DNA from: Thermothielavioides terrestris NRRL 8126
Lineage: Eukaryota > Ascomycota > Sordariomycetes > Sordariales > Chaetomiaceae
Length of the DNA stretch: 64,000 nt
Direction: 5' to 3'
NCBI RefSeq assembly: GCF_000226115.1
Contig: NC_016459.1
Location: 3,912,501-3,976,500 of the forward strand
Shown here: positions 35,488-46,319 of the stretch, piece by piece
Layout: every line of letters starts with the position of its first letter
How positions within the stretch are numbered: position 1 is the first letter of the stretch
Notes under the pieces: model-generated
The model's database searches: none
Seen by the model: the letters and a program-made list of their open reading frames with translations, nothing else
Told to the model about the DNA's origin: nothing
Made by a program: the position numbers and the translations under genes

Positions 35488-38091
35488 ATGGCTTTCAAGT
35501 TTATCCTCGCGGCGCTGTCCGCGACTGCGGCCCTCGCGCAACTCTCGGAGCCTGCCACCCAGTGCCGTGGCTACCGAGCGACCAATGTTGTCCAAGGCGA
35601 CTCTTACCTGTCCGCAGACCTCGTGCTGATCGCCAACTGCAGCGTGTTCAGCAAGGATGTAGAGAAGCTGAAGCTGCTCGTCGAATATCAGACCGGTAGG
35701 TTGATTGCTGATGGTTGAGCTCCGGCGGCGAGCGTGCGACTGACTGACCTCACAGACACCCGACTGCATGTTTTGATCGAGGATGCCGACGAGCAGGTGT
35801 ATCAGATCCAGGATCGGGTGCTGCCGCGACCCAAGAGCCAGAACACCCCGGCCAACAAGGCGGCGCTGAAGTTCAACTTCACCCAGAATCCTTTTACCTT
35901 TAAGGTGATCCGGGCGTCAAACGGCGACATTTTGTTCGACACTTCCAGCTCGCCGCTGAATTTTGAGTCGCAGTATGTCCGGCTCCGGACCAATCTGCCG
36001 CAGAACCCGTACCTCTACGGGCTCGGCGAGCACTCGGACGACTTCCGCCTGCCGACCGTGGGCTACACGCGCACGCTCTGGAATGCCGACGGGGCCTTCC
36101 TTCCCACCCGATCCAACCTGTACGGGAGCCACCCGGTGTACTTTGAGCACCGCGGCAACTCAGGCACACACGGCGTGTTTCTGCTCAACGCCAACGGGAT
36201 GGATGTCCGCATCGACCAGACGGACTCGGGACAGCAGTATCTGGAGTACAACACCCTGGGCGGCGTCCTCGACTTGTACTTCCTGGCCGGCCCCGAGCCC
36301 GCATCCGTCAGCAAGCAGTATGCCGAAGTCGTGGGTCTGCCCGCCGCGATGCCCTACTGGACGTTTGGTTTCCACCAGTGCAAGTACGGCTGGCCGAACA
36401 TCGACCACGTCGCCGAAGTGGTGGCCAACTACTCGGCCGCCGGCATCCCGCTGGAGACCGTCTGGGGGGACATCGACTACATGGACGCTCACCGCGATTT
36501 CACCGTGGATCCCAATCGGTTTCCCCTGGATAAGGTGCGTGCACTGGTCGACTCGCTGCACAGCAACAACCAGCACTACATCCAGATTCTCGACCCGGGA
36601 ATCAGCCGGAACGGTAGCTACGGCCCGTACGCCCGGGGCGAGCAGAAGGGCGCGTTCCTCCGCGTCGCCGATGGCTCGGACTACCGCGGCATGCAGTGGG
36701 CCGGCCAGGTCGTGTGGCCTGACTGGTTCTCCCCCGCCGCTCAAGACTGGTGGACGTCGGAAATCCAAGCCTTTTACGACCCGAAGACCGGCATCGACGT
36801 CGACGGCCTCTGGAACGACATGAACGAGGTGTCGAACTTCTGCGGCGACACAAACTGCTTCAATTCCCAATCCACCGCCGCTTCACTCCCTCGGAGGCCT
36901 GTCTCGCGGTACACCCGCCGCGCCTCCCCCGCGCCCAAGCTCGGCCTCCCGGGCCGCGACCTCTTCAACCCGAAGTACCGCATCAACAACCATCTCGGTG
37001 CCATCTACGCCAGCACGCTCTGGACCAACATCACCAACGCCGACGGCTCCCGCCAGTACGACACGCACAACCTGTACGGCTCGATGATGGCGTCGGCGTC
37101 TCGCGCGGCCCTGCTGGCCCGGCGGCCGAACAAACGGCCATTCGTGCTGACGCGGTCGTCGTTCGCGGGCGTGGGGCGCGCGGCGGCGCACTGGTTCGGC
37201 GACAACGCGTCGACGTGGGAGCACTACCGCACGTCGATCCGGCAGATGCTGGCGTTCGCGGCGATGCACGCCGTGCCCATGGTCGGCTCCGACGTGTGCG
37301 GCTTCAACGGCGTCGCCGAGCAGTACATGTGCGCCCGCTGGGCCCTGCTCGGCGCCTTCCAGCCCTTCTACCGCAACCACGCCGACATCACCGCCCCCGA
37401 CCAGGAGTTCTACCGCTGGCCCATCGTCGCCGCCGCCGCGCGCAAGGCCATCGATGTGCGCTACCGCTTGCTGGACTACATATATACCGCCGTGTGGCGG
37501 GCCAGCGTTGACGGCACGCCGGCGATCAACCCGCTGTGGTTCTGGTACCCCGGCGATGAGGCGACGTGGACGGTGCAGACGCAGTGGGGGCTGGGAGACT
37601 CGCTGCTGATCAGCCCGGTCGTGGACGAGAATAGCACGTCGGTGACCTTCTATCTGCCGAAGGATGTGTGGTACGACTTCTGGACTGGGGAGAAGGTGGT
37701 GAGCGCCGGAGAGACGAAGACGATGGGCACGCTCGACTTCACCGATATCCCGGTGCATATCCGGGGTGGCAGCATCTTGGCCCTGCGGTCGAAGTCGGCC
37801 AACACCACGGCAGAGCTGCGCAAACAGAACTTTGCCCTCACGGTGGCGCCGGGCTCGGATGGCACTGCCAAGGGGTTCCTGTACCTCGATGACGGCGAGA
37901 GCTTGGACGTCGGCAACGCCAAGTCCGAGATCACCTTCAAGTGGGATGGATCGGTTCTCACGGCCGAGGGCACATTCGGGTATCACACCGACCTCGTGAT
38001 CGAGAGCGTGACGGTGCTCGGGCAGGGGGAGGCGAAGAAGGCCCTGGCGAAACCTTTGAGCTTGAGCAAGGGATTTACATTTCGCCCTTAG
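35488..38091 (+). CDS. agdC: Secreted alpha-glucosidase, glycoside hydrolase family 31 (agdC-like), 847 aa, 2 exons
   Basis: Exons are 35488-35695 and 35756-38091, with a 60-bp intron. A signal peptide (MAFKFILAALSATAALA) opens the protein. The GH31 N-terminal beta-domain shows NPYLYGLGEHSDDFRL and GTHGVFLLNANGMD. The catalytic nucleophile lies in DGLWNDMNE (Asp at about residue 424) and the acid/base in HWFGDN (Asp at about 552), with GSDVCGF and QPFYRNH after it. This is the layout of fungal extracellular AgdC-type alpha/beta-glucosidases, which release glucose from maltose, starch oligosaccharides and sometimes beta-linked substrates. Length matches that group. Several N-x-S/T sites suggest glycosylation. 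Exact specificity cannot be read from sequence. Confidence 0.92.
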
Positions 38092-38116
38092 CCAGCGTAC
38101 AGCGAGTCGTGTTGAG

Positions 38117-38192
38117 GAGCGGGTATCTTGACCAGGAGTGGGTATCTTTACCAGGAGTGGGAATCTTTACCAGGAGCGGGCATCTTTACTTG
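38117..38192 (+). repeat. Minisatellite, 4 x 19 bp
   Basis: Four head-to-tail units of GAGYGGGNATCTTKACCAG, with small changes, begin 26 bp after the glucosidase stop codon and so lie in its 3' UTR. Confidence 0.92.
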
Positions 38193-38704
38193 CGAGATCA
38201 TAGCATCCGCTCAGCCTAGGGCTTTGCTGCAGCGCTTAGCATAGGTATCGTTGACCAGATTTAGTGACAATGAGAGTCACATGCGCCAGACCCATCAACT
38301 TCCGATTGATCAAGCTGTCTAACACATGCTGCATAACGAATCGCTCAGCTCCCTCGCCTTGCGGGAGAGTACCTTAGAGAGTCCGCTCAAGCCTTCGGGG
38401 CAAGCTGTAAACATCCAGACATGTTCCGCAAATTCCATGTACGATGGTCCTGGCGGCGACGGTGGGTTGCAGGCGACACCTTACGCCTTCTCCTTCTCCC
38501 GCATTGATGACGGCCCAGACCATGGTCGCCTAGATCTTATCGCACCATGGACCTCACTTCAGCGCTGCGAAGAAATGACGGTTGGATCACGCCCACTTCC
38601 GGACCAAAGCATGGCGCAACCGACGGGGCGGGCATCCGAGGATGACGTGCCGCCCTGGGGCTCATGTTTGATAAGATCCTCTGCGCATGGTGATCTCCTG
38701 AAAT

Positions 38705-39016
38705 TCAAATTCCGGCGCACACCCATCAAAACCCGTCGCACGGGGCTGGAATACCTATCCTTGCGGCGGACACGAATGCGGCAAGAAACTGAGCGCGGAG
38801 GACAAGAAACTGCTTGTCTCTGCCGAGACCGGAGAGCGTCCATCAAATCGTACCTGGGGCAGCGACGCGAGAGAGCCGCTGTTGCAACATCCCCAGGTGA
38901 CGACGCTGTTCAAAAAATACCCTCCGGTGACTGTCTGGCCTGTCCGCGTACGTCTGAAGCGAAGGTTTACTCCTTGGCAGTTTACAGAAAAAATGACACT
39001 GTGCAAACTACGCTAA
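38705..39016 (+). pseudogene. Coding-like open frame without start (possible gene relic or exon)
   Basis: The frame is open for about 104 codons and contains TYPCGGHECGKKLSAEDKK, then RTWGSDAREPLLQHPQ and LFKKYPPVTVWPVRVRLKRR. The regular mix of residues and GC-rich third positions look like real protein, while the overlapping 248-codon ATG frame at 38326 does not. No family was recognised. It lacks an ATG and any clear splice partners, so it may be a decayed gene or one exon of an unannotated one. Confidence 0.3.
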
Positions 39017-40052
39017 GTCGCATGGTATGGGCCTCTCGACCAAGCGCTCCTCGAAAAACTCTGGAGGAATAGCCTGGTAAATGAAGCAAAGCTGACCTAG
39101 GTAGCTTCGCACCGACGGTGCATACACTAACGTGATGCGTATGTAACACTTACGGAGCTGCATTTCAAGCTTCGCTTGCTTTTCTTCGCTCCTACGGTGC
39201 ATATGAACAGCACACGCTCGAATGGCGTGGAGAGAATATTTGTCGGGCGTAACGCGGGCCCAGAGACGGAATGTCAAGCTTCTGGAACAGCACTGGTATT
39301 CCTCCTTCGTCGACAACTGTCTACCGCAGACTCAATCATGGCTCTCCAGTTCTACACTTGGAACTAGGCTGTCGGGGTAAGCTTGCTGCTCTACGCCAGC
39401 AACCTGGCTTGCCAAATCTCTCTTTCGCCGAGTCCAACGGCTAGCAAACCATACCTAGGTAGTCTAACTGTTCTTCTCTCTGTTTGGGATACTACCTATG
39501 CGTCAGAGTAAGCTCATAATATCCAAGCAAAGAAGGCACCGAGGGGACGAGCCAGCCAGTTCTGCCATGCTTACTACGGCGGCTGTGAGGTTCATCTGTC
39601 AAGCGCTCGGCGAACAAAAGTTTGTCATACGCAGCTGCGGTGAGCACATCCAAGTTACAGCAAACAGATGTACGGAATAGTCTCTCGCGAATGAAGGCGT
39701 TTCAAAAAATCTCGCTCCAGCGTGAAATCCATGAACCTTCGACCTGGGTTGCCGCGTCGTTTCCAGTTTGCCTCCATCTTGCACTTCACAGCCCGCGTCG
39801 TGATGGAATGCAGTCGGCGACGTCACACGGACAAAGCAAAAATCAGAGCTACGAGGAGCACTCAGCATCCAGGGGTTCGGGTTCTAGGTGGTTGGAATGC
39901 CCGCTAAGCACTCAAGAAACGAACGCCCTGTCTCATCCAGGGTCGACCTAGGTTCCCAAGACAGAAAGGGGAACTGGAAAATAAATATATATAAATAACT
40001 CTGTCATAGCCAAGATAGTCTTCCAACAACTCAAAAAAACCCATCCGACAGC

Positions 40053-41919
40053 TCAAACTCTCCTGTCAGCGCCCACCACCTCCACAGCCAAAACCTCCGT
40101 GACGGACGAGGAGTCCTTCGCCGCCCGGCCCGCCCCGCCGCCGCCAGCCCCACCGCTTCCGGCGTCGCCTTCGCTCCCGGCGTCGCCCTCCTCCTGGAAC
40201 CCCGTGGCCGAGGGCTTCCACGCCGCGCTGCGCCACGCCGGGCACGCCTTGTCGGCGTACAGCTCGTCGACCTGCTCCAGCGAGAGGCCCTTGGTCTCGT
40301 AGACGAGGCTGTACACGAACGCGACGCACAGCAAGCAGCAGCCGGCCCAGACGAAGAAGATCCTGCTCTGCAGGTTGGCGTAGCCCTCGCCGTAGTTGAC
40401 CAGGTAGGGCGTCGCGTAGGCGATCGCCCAGTTGAGGAGCCACTGTGAGGTTAAGCGGAGAGGTTAGTACCTAGCCGAGGGGGGGAGGGGCCAAGGGTGG
40501 GCGACGACGTACGTTGGTAGCCGTGGTGATGGACAGGCCACGGGCACGGTGCTTGAGCGGGAAGATCTCGCCCGTCACAACCCACGCCAGGGGGCCCCAC
40601 GTGGAGGCGAAGAAGAAGATGTAGACGCAGACGAAGGCGATGGAGGCCTTTTGCGCCGCGAGGTCGTACACGAGGATGTTGCCCTGGCTGTCCTGCCCCG
40701 TGGTAGCTGTTCCGAGGACGGCAACAATCAGTTGGCTCACGCACATGCCGGCGGCGCCGAAGAGCAGCAGTGGTCGGCGACCCCAGGCGTCCGTTGCATA
40801 GAGACCCGGGATGGTGGACAGCACGTTGATACACGAGGTAATGAGCGAGATGGTGAAGGCGCTGGATATGCCCGAGTTGAGGAAGTACTGCGTGCCGTAG
40901 TAGAAAATGAAGTTGATCCCTGTTCAAGGCCACCGATCAGTTACGAGCAAAAGCGGACATGGAATGCGGAAGGAGGATATCCCCTTACCGGTCAGTTGCT
41001 GCAGCGCTTGGAGGCCCATGCCAGTCAGCTGGCGCTTGAGCATGCCGCCGCGGAAGCAGTCGAGGTAGCCGACTTGACCCAGGCTCATCTCGTACTCATG
41101 GTTCTCCCGAATTCTCTCAAGCTCCTTGCGGACGGCATCGTGGTCTTGGGGTAACCGGCGCAAACGACCGAGAGCAGCCGCGGCTTTGTCCAGTTTTCCT
41201 CGCTTTATCAGGAACCTGGGGCTTTCCGGCAGCAGTAACATCCCCACAATCAGAATCGTGGACCACGCAAACTGCACGGCGATGGGGATCCTGTAGGAAC
41301 CCGTATCATTACGGAGGTGCGTCGCGTTGTTCACAACGGCTGCGAGGAGCAGGCCAACGGTGATGGCCAACTGATACGCTCCCACAATGGCTCCGCGGAT
41401 CCATTTGGGGGCCGTCTCAGACTGGTACAGCGGAACTAGAAGTGTTTACTGGTCAACGGAGGTTTGTTACGCAGGGTAATTAGCTGGATACCTACCAAGA
41501 GCCGAGAGGAGGCCGACACCCAATCCGGCAAAGAAGCGGCCAGCAAGAAAGATTGGCAGCGCGGTGGCGGCAGTCTGAAGCGCGACGCCCAGGTTAAAGA
41601 CCCAGCATGAGGCAATGAGACCCCAGCGGCGCCCGATATTATCGGCGAGGAGTGGAGAGGCGAGGGATCCAAAGAAGGTGCCGGCAGACAAGATGGACAC
41701 GATCGCAGACGACTGGGGAGGAGAGACATCGAGACGGCCCTTGGAGTTGCGGTAGCCCGTCGAGAAGAGATTTTCCCAGTAGTCCATGGCCAGGATGCCG
41801 CTGATGGTGCCGGTGTCATAGCCAAACAGCACGCCGCCAAAAGCAACAAATACGCCGATGACGATGGCCGGCCATGCAGAGCCGGCCTCGGCGACAGGCT
41901 TGGAGAGTCCGAGGGTCAT
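40053..41919 (-). CDS. MFS sugar transporter (hexose/glucose type), 555 aa, 4 exons
   Basis: Exons on the minus strand are 41919-41496, 41435-40989, 40919-40513 and 40442-40053, with introns of 60, 69 and 70 bp and phases that all close. Family signatures are GGVLFGYDTGTISGIL in helix 1, DNIGRRWGL (loop 2-3), PESPRFLIKRGK (before the central loop), QQLTGINFIFYYGTQYF (helix 7), WGPLAWVVTGEIFPLKHRARG (helix 10) and YETKGLSLEQVDELY after helix 12. This is the sugar-porter pattern of fungal high-affinity glucose or related monosaccharide transporters. The C-terminal tail is low-complexity and Gly/Ala-rich. Substrate cannot be told from sequence. It could take up glucose released by the neighbouring glucosidase, but no shared regulation is visible. 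Confidence 0.92.
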
Positions 41920-43872
41920 TGTGATAGGCAGTCAACTCGGCAGGACCTGTTAGAAGAAGCAAAGGCAAGGATAGGGATAAGAGAATGGTTGAAGGAGATG
42001 ATGTTGTGTCCACGAGAATGGAGGAGCTCAGCAGGTGTTATGACAAGGCCTTCCCAGAGCTGCAGCGAAGTGGGTGCGCATTGAGAGAGGAGCACCTCTC
42101 ATGCAGAATGGGAGAGCACCGAGGTCTATTTATGTGTGGGCAGAGCTGACATGTGCCCACTGAGTGCAGAGAGCCTGGCAGACAGAGTGACGTGAGTCCC
42201 GGCACGCGGCGCCTTTCCATATGCACAAGACAATACATGATGCATCATGACGCTGGCTGCGCCTGGGGCGGGCCGCGGAGAGCGTGGAGATGCTGGGGAA
42301 GTGGTCTCATCAAGCGTGTCTCCTGCTGTGCACGACGCAGGGTGTTGTTCCAGTCCGCCCGAGCACACCGCCGTTGCATCCGGGGGCCCACGTATCCGCA
42401 TGATGTCTCCTTCCGAGCAAGGCGCCGAGGTAGCCGCGTGGGGCTACCCACATGCCACATGCCAAAGATGAAACGTCGTGAGGCTATCAGAGCAGACAAG
42501 GATCCATCTTCGAGGCTACGGAGACTAGAGATATGGCAAGCCCAAGCAGGCGCGTAACAAACGCCGTGGATGTCCACGACGGTCCTTCGCAGTATTGGAT
42601 GGATGAGCAAGCTGTCTGGTTGCTTGCGGGATCCCAAGGACTGGGATGCCGGCAACGCTGACTTTGCGGACCAACCGGTGGCAGAAACACAGCCAGGCAG
42701 GTTTGACCATGAGCCTAAGCAGGGCCGGCCGTCTCTGGCATCTCCGGGTTACTCCGGCCTCGAACCTTGCTCGAGCCACATGTGTGTGGTGGTGTCAGAT
42801 TCACTGCACCTACGTCAGATGAGAGCAACCATTGGGCACGAGTCCATGAAGTAATGGTTCGTCTATTTGAAGTGAGTGATATCATGGGCAACCGTGTGTC
42901 CTGAGTCTGCAGGAGAGCTGGGGTGCAAAGAAAATCGGCTGTTCTGTGTTGCACTTGTACTACACAGCAGATGTTCGAGACTGGTGTTGGCTGCAGGTGT
43001 TCCATGTTGTATCCAGTCTAAAACTTTCAGGCCGAATTCTTCCCAGGGTCTTCCCTGAAAGAGCAGCATATGGCCGACAGGCACGGCATATCTTGCTAGC
43101 GGCGCCACGTGGATATGTTAGATGCCGATCATGGAAGCAAAGAAGTTGAGGACGCGGCGCTTAGCAAGGCGCGTTAACGTAGGTAACTCGGAGTCTGTAC
43201 CCGCTGATGTTGCCTGCCGAGTTTACTCGCTATCTCGAAGACACCATAACAATACCGTTCTTCTTTTGATGAAGACGAGATCCAAAGTCCAAATCCGAGG
43301 AGATAGCTTTCCTGAAAGCCCATTTGCCCCAACTCTGAGCGCTTCCCGTCAGTTGCTGTGGGTGTAATCCGCTGATCCGAGCCTGTGCCGTGGTACATAC
43401 ATAGGAGATCCTGATACCGCATTTCTCCTCAGGAATCGGCCCTGTTTCTTGTCCTGTGGTCCACATTGACTGCGCGATATCAGAGTCGGTCCGAATGTGT
43501 AACTTCTGGAGGCCCTCGCTGCAATTAAGATGTTCTGCCATTGACCAAGAAAGCAGAGAGAAGTGAGCGCCCATTTGTGTCACCGGCCAGAGCTTCTTTG
43601 ACGGTCAAAGCTGTTTCCTAAGCCACTTTTCCGTGCGCGGCAAACAACCTAAGAAGTTGAGGAAGGGTTATCATAGTTTTTAACGCTGGGCACTGGGAGT
43701 ACTAGGAGTTTCCTCCAAGGCAGCTGAAAAATGGAGTACTTACCTAAATGCTCGCTGCACTACCTTACATGAACTCATAGCCGACTCAACAGACTATGTG
43801 GACGTCGGATACCAGGCATCGAGTGGGCTGGCCACACAAAGATGGATCGGACAACGGCCTTATATCGCGCGC
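41920..43872. other. Intergenic
   Basis: About 1.95 kb upstream of the sugar transporter. Frames on both strands are short and mutually overlapping. No gene or RNA recognised. Confidence 0.5.
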
Positions 43873-44585
43873 CTATTCATAATCCACCTCGGTCACATCA
43901 ACAGTCTCCCCTCTGAGTTGCTCCTCATTAAGACGCCGGCCAATCATCGCTATATCCTGGTGCGGGATCTTGCCAGTGTGCGAGATACTAAGGCTGAGAC
44001 CAAACAGGTCATCCTCGACGCTCGGTGGCGATGGGTAACGGCCAAGCTAGTCCGCCCTCCAAGGCCGATCTGGTGACTCGCAGTGCCACAAAATCCCAAA
44101 CTGAATGCCCCCGTCCAGGTCTATGTATCATCCCTTGGCAAAGTCACAAAGTCGAACGATGCCGTCTTGACGAGGAGCATATTCTGTAGCATCACATCTA
44201 CGTGGATGATACGTCTGTCGCGCGGTCACCGGACAACACCAATCATCTGGTGCATAATTCTTCGGCAATTGGAGGGCTGCAAAGTCATCGGAATGGGAGT
44301 CACACGATCCATCATGATGCTGAAATGAAATATGTCTCCGTTGCTAATCCTTGGCTTTCCTAACCACTTCCCAGCCGCCCATTGAAGTTCATATTTGCGA
44401 CAAGCTGTTCTCATCCAGGAAGGCCATGGGGTCATTTCTCTTGATTTTATAGATGTGACTGTTTCCAGTGACATGACCGGGATTTGGGGCTCCTCAACTT
44501 CGAGCTCGGCGTTGTCTATATCGTGTGGGATTGGTGGCCATGGCTTATTCGCGGACGGGTCCATGCTGCCGCAGAGTGCAATCAA
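43873..44585 (-). pseudogene. Protein-kinase-like pseudogene (frameshift and three stops)
   Basis: On the minus strand one frame runs from 44585 with EVEEPQIPVMSL and RRIMHQMIGVVR, crosses a TGA at 44228-44226, and continues into RRIIHVDVMLQNMLL. This matches the position of kinase subdomain VIb (HxDxxxxN). The next element, GIVRLCDFAKG, fitting subdomain VII (DFG-like), is in another frame about 10 codons on, so a frameshift lies between. That frame then has a TGA, LDGGIQFGI, a TAG, and RYPSPPSVEDDLFGLSLSI followed by TGKIPHQDI and GETVDVTEVD, which looks like the kinase C-lobe of fungal proteins with 'EDD(V/L)FGLGLSIWELYTGK'. The catalytic residues are atypical. One or two breaks might be introns, but the VIb/VII shift argues for a dead gene. 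Confidence 0.6.
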
Positions 44586-46319
44586 GACGGAGACGACGCT
44601 GTGCTTGGATGCTAAATCGGGTTTGGGAGATCGAAAGCCTCGACTCGGTTCGTGGCCCCCTTCAAGATCTATGTGGAAGGGACCTCATGAGAGGAGCAAG
44701 TTGAAAGAAAGCAGAGAAAGCCAGAAGAGAGAGGATTGTTTGCGCACCAGGACCTGGCAGACAAGGTGGCCTGCTTGGCTCTCTCCATTCGCACAATACT
44801 CTGGTTGGCGGCCGATTTAGAGCAGGGGAAATGCTGTTGTGTCGACACTCGAATGTTACTTCGCGCAAGCACCTACACAAACGGGCGATGGGAGGGGGGA
44901 ACCTGGCCCTCTTCGGTCGCGTAACAGTCCTGCTTGCCGGAGAAGGCTGAAGATGGTCAGAGGCAGCGCCATCCACAGATTGGGCGATTTCCATTTGCAG
45001 GACATGAGCCGCCTGGAAATCGTCATATTTATTCAGGCTTATTTGGTCAGGCCTCAGCGAATGCTGAGTGTTGACGGCGTGCCCGTAAGAAAGGATTCAG
45101 CCTCAAGATACGCTTTCTTCTAGGTGCCGGCCTGTCAGTAAGTGTGTGCCCGCGCCACAACAAGTATCAACACGGCTGCTGCACCCCAAGGACGGTAATG
45201 GAGGCTTGTGCCATCCACGTCGAGTCCTCTGCCACACGCATTGTCAGGTCACTCTGGTAGCGAGTGGCTCCTTCTTCGCCGACAGCGCGAATGCCGCGTT
45301 GGCAGCGAGGAGCATCAGTACCGTCGGGACCAACATGAAATCCAGGTTACGTTGGGATGAACGTGTGCCCCTCCTGAGGATCACTTCGGCAGCATGAAGT
45401 GGAGCCGGGAACAACGGTTTCCCGGAGTTTATATGGGTCATTGTTCGATCGATCGTTCCTCAACGCTCAGAGAACCGCCCGTGATGCCAATCAGAGCATT
45501 TGCGAACGCACCAGACATAGTTTTTTATTACGGCAATCAAAATCAACCCGCCGCTTAAGCCGGGAGTTGTATCAGCCGGGCGGAATACTTCGTCTTGGCA
45601 CCTTCAGACGCGCGGCCACTGAGTACGTTCCTGGCCGGAGAAGCTCTGCCTGCATGCTCTGTGACGTTGCATCCCAGCACCTGCAGGCATCGGATGGCAT
45701 CCCGGGATGGTGTTGATCCAATGGCCATCTTGACGATTACCACTTCTTTCATCTACAACTCGGGCATCACCGAGCCACTTACCGCTCACAAACCTGTGCA
45801 GTGACTCCAGCAGGCCAATCATTGTCCTCAATTCTGGATACATTAAGCCCTCCTCCATTGGTTGCCCCTTACATGACGCGTTGTGCCTCAACCTTGGCTT
45901 TAAGTGTGGCACCTAAATCTAGGTAGGTACTTAGAGCATCGATCGCCTACTTTCCCCTTCCTTCCGGTTATTCTTCCCGTTAACGGCTCCTGCTGTCCCG
46001 TGGTTCCCCCGCCCCTCGGATCCCCCACATCGGAACAAATGATTGATTTCGTAGCCTGGTGTCTGGCAATGATGGCCAGGCGAAAAGATGTCAACTTGGG
46101 GAGGAAGACAATGGCACGAGCAAGCAACATGGCCACGCAATCCATCCCCGGGATGTGACTGCTACTACGCGTGGCGCGAGTCAAGTAGAACTATATATAT
46201 CGTGGTGGTGGCGACATGTCCTCGCGTTGTACTGAACACTCTGAGTAGCGGCTTCTCGCAGTGAGCTTGCGTTGTCTCAACGCCAGAGATTCGAAAGTCC
46301 AAGACGAGTTGCTAACACC
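44586..46319. other. Intergenic
   Basis: Upstream of the kinase-like relic and of the dioxygenase gene. Several short frames, none convincing. A TATATATA stretch at about 46191 lies about 130 bp before the dioxygenase start and could be its core promoter. Confidence 0.45.

Larger units (their letters stand above)
38092..40052. other. Intergenic between convergent genes, with a minisatellite and a coding-like relic
   Basis: Starts with a 4 x 19 bp tandem repeat, then a long stretch in which a protein-like frame without start codon runs from about 38705 to 39016. No intact gene was supported. Confidence 0.45.

Noticed and set aside
36883..37986. 367-codon minus-strand frame
   Set aside because: Antisense of the alpha-glucosidase catalytic domain.
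38326..39072. 248-codon plus-strand frame
   Set aside because: Composition is irregular, and another frame at 38705-39016 looks more protein-like over the same bases.
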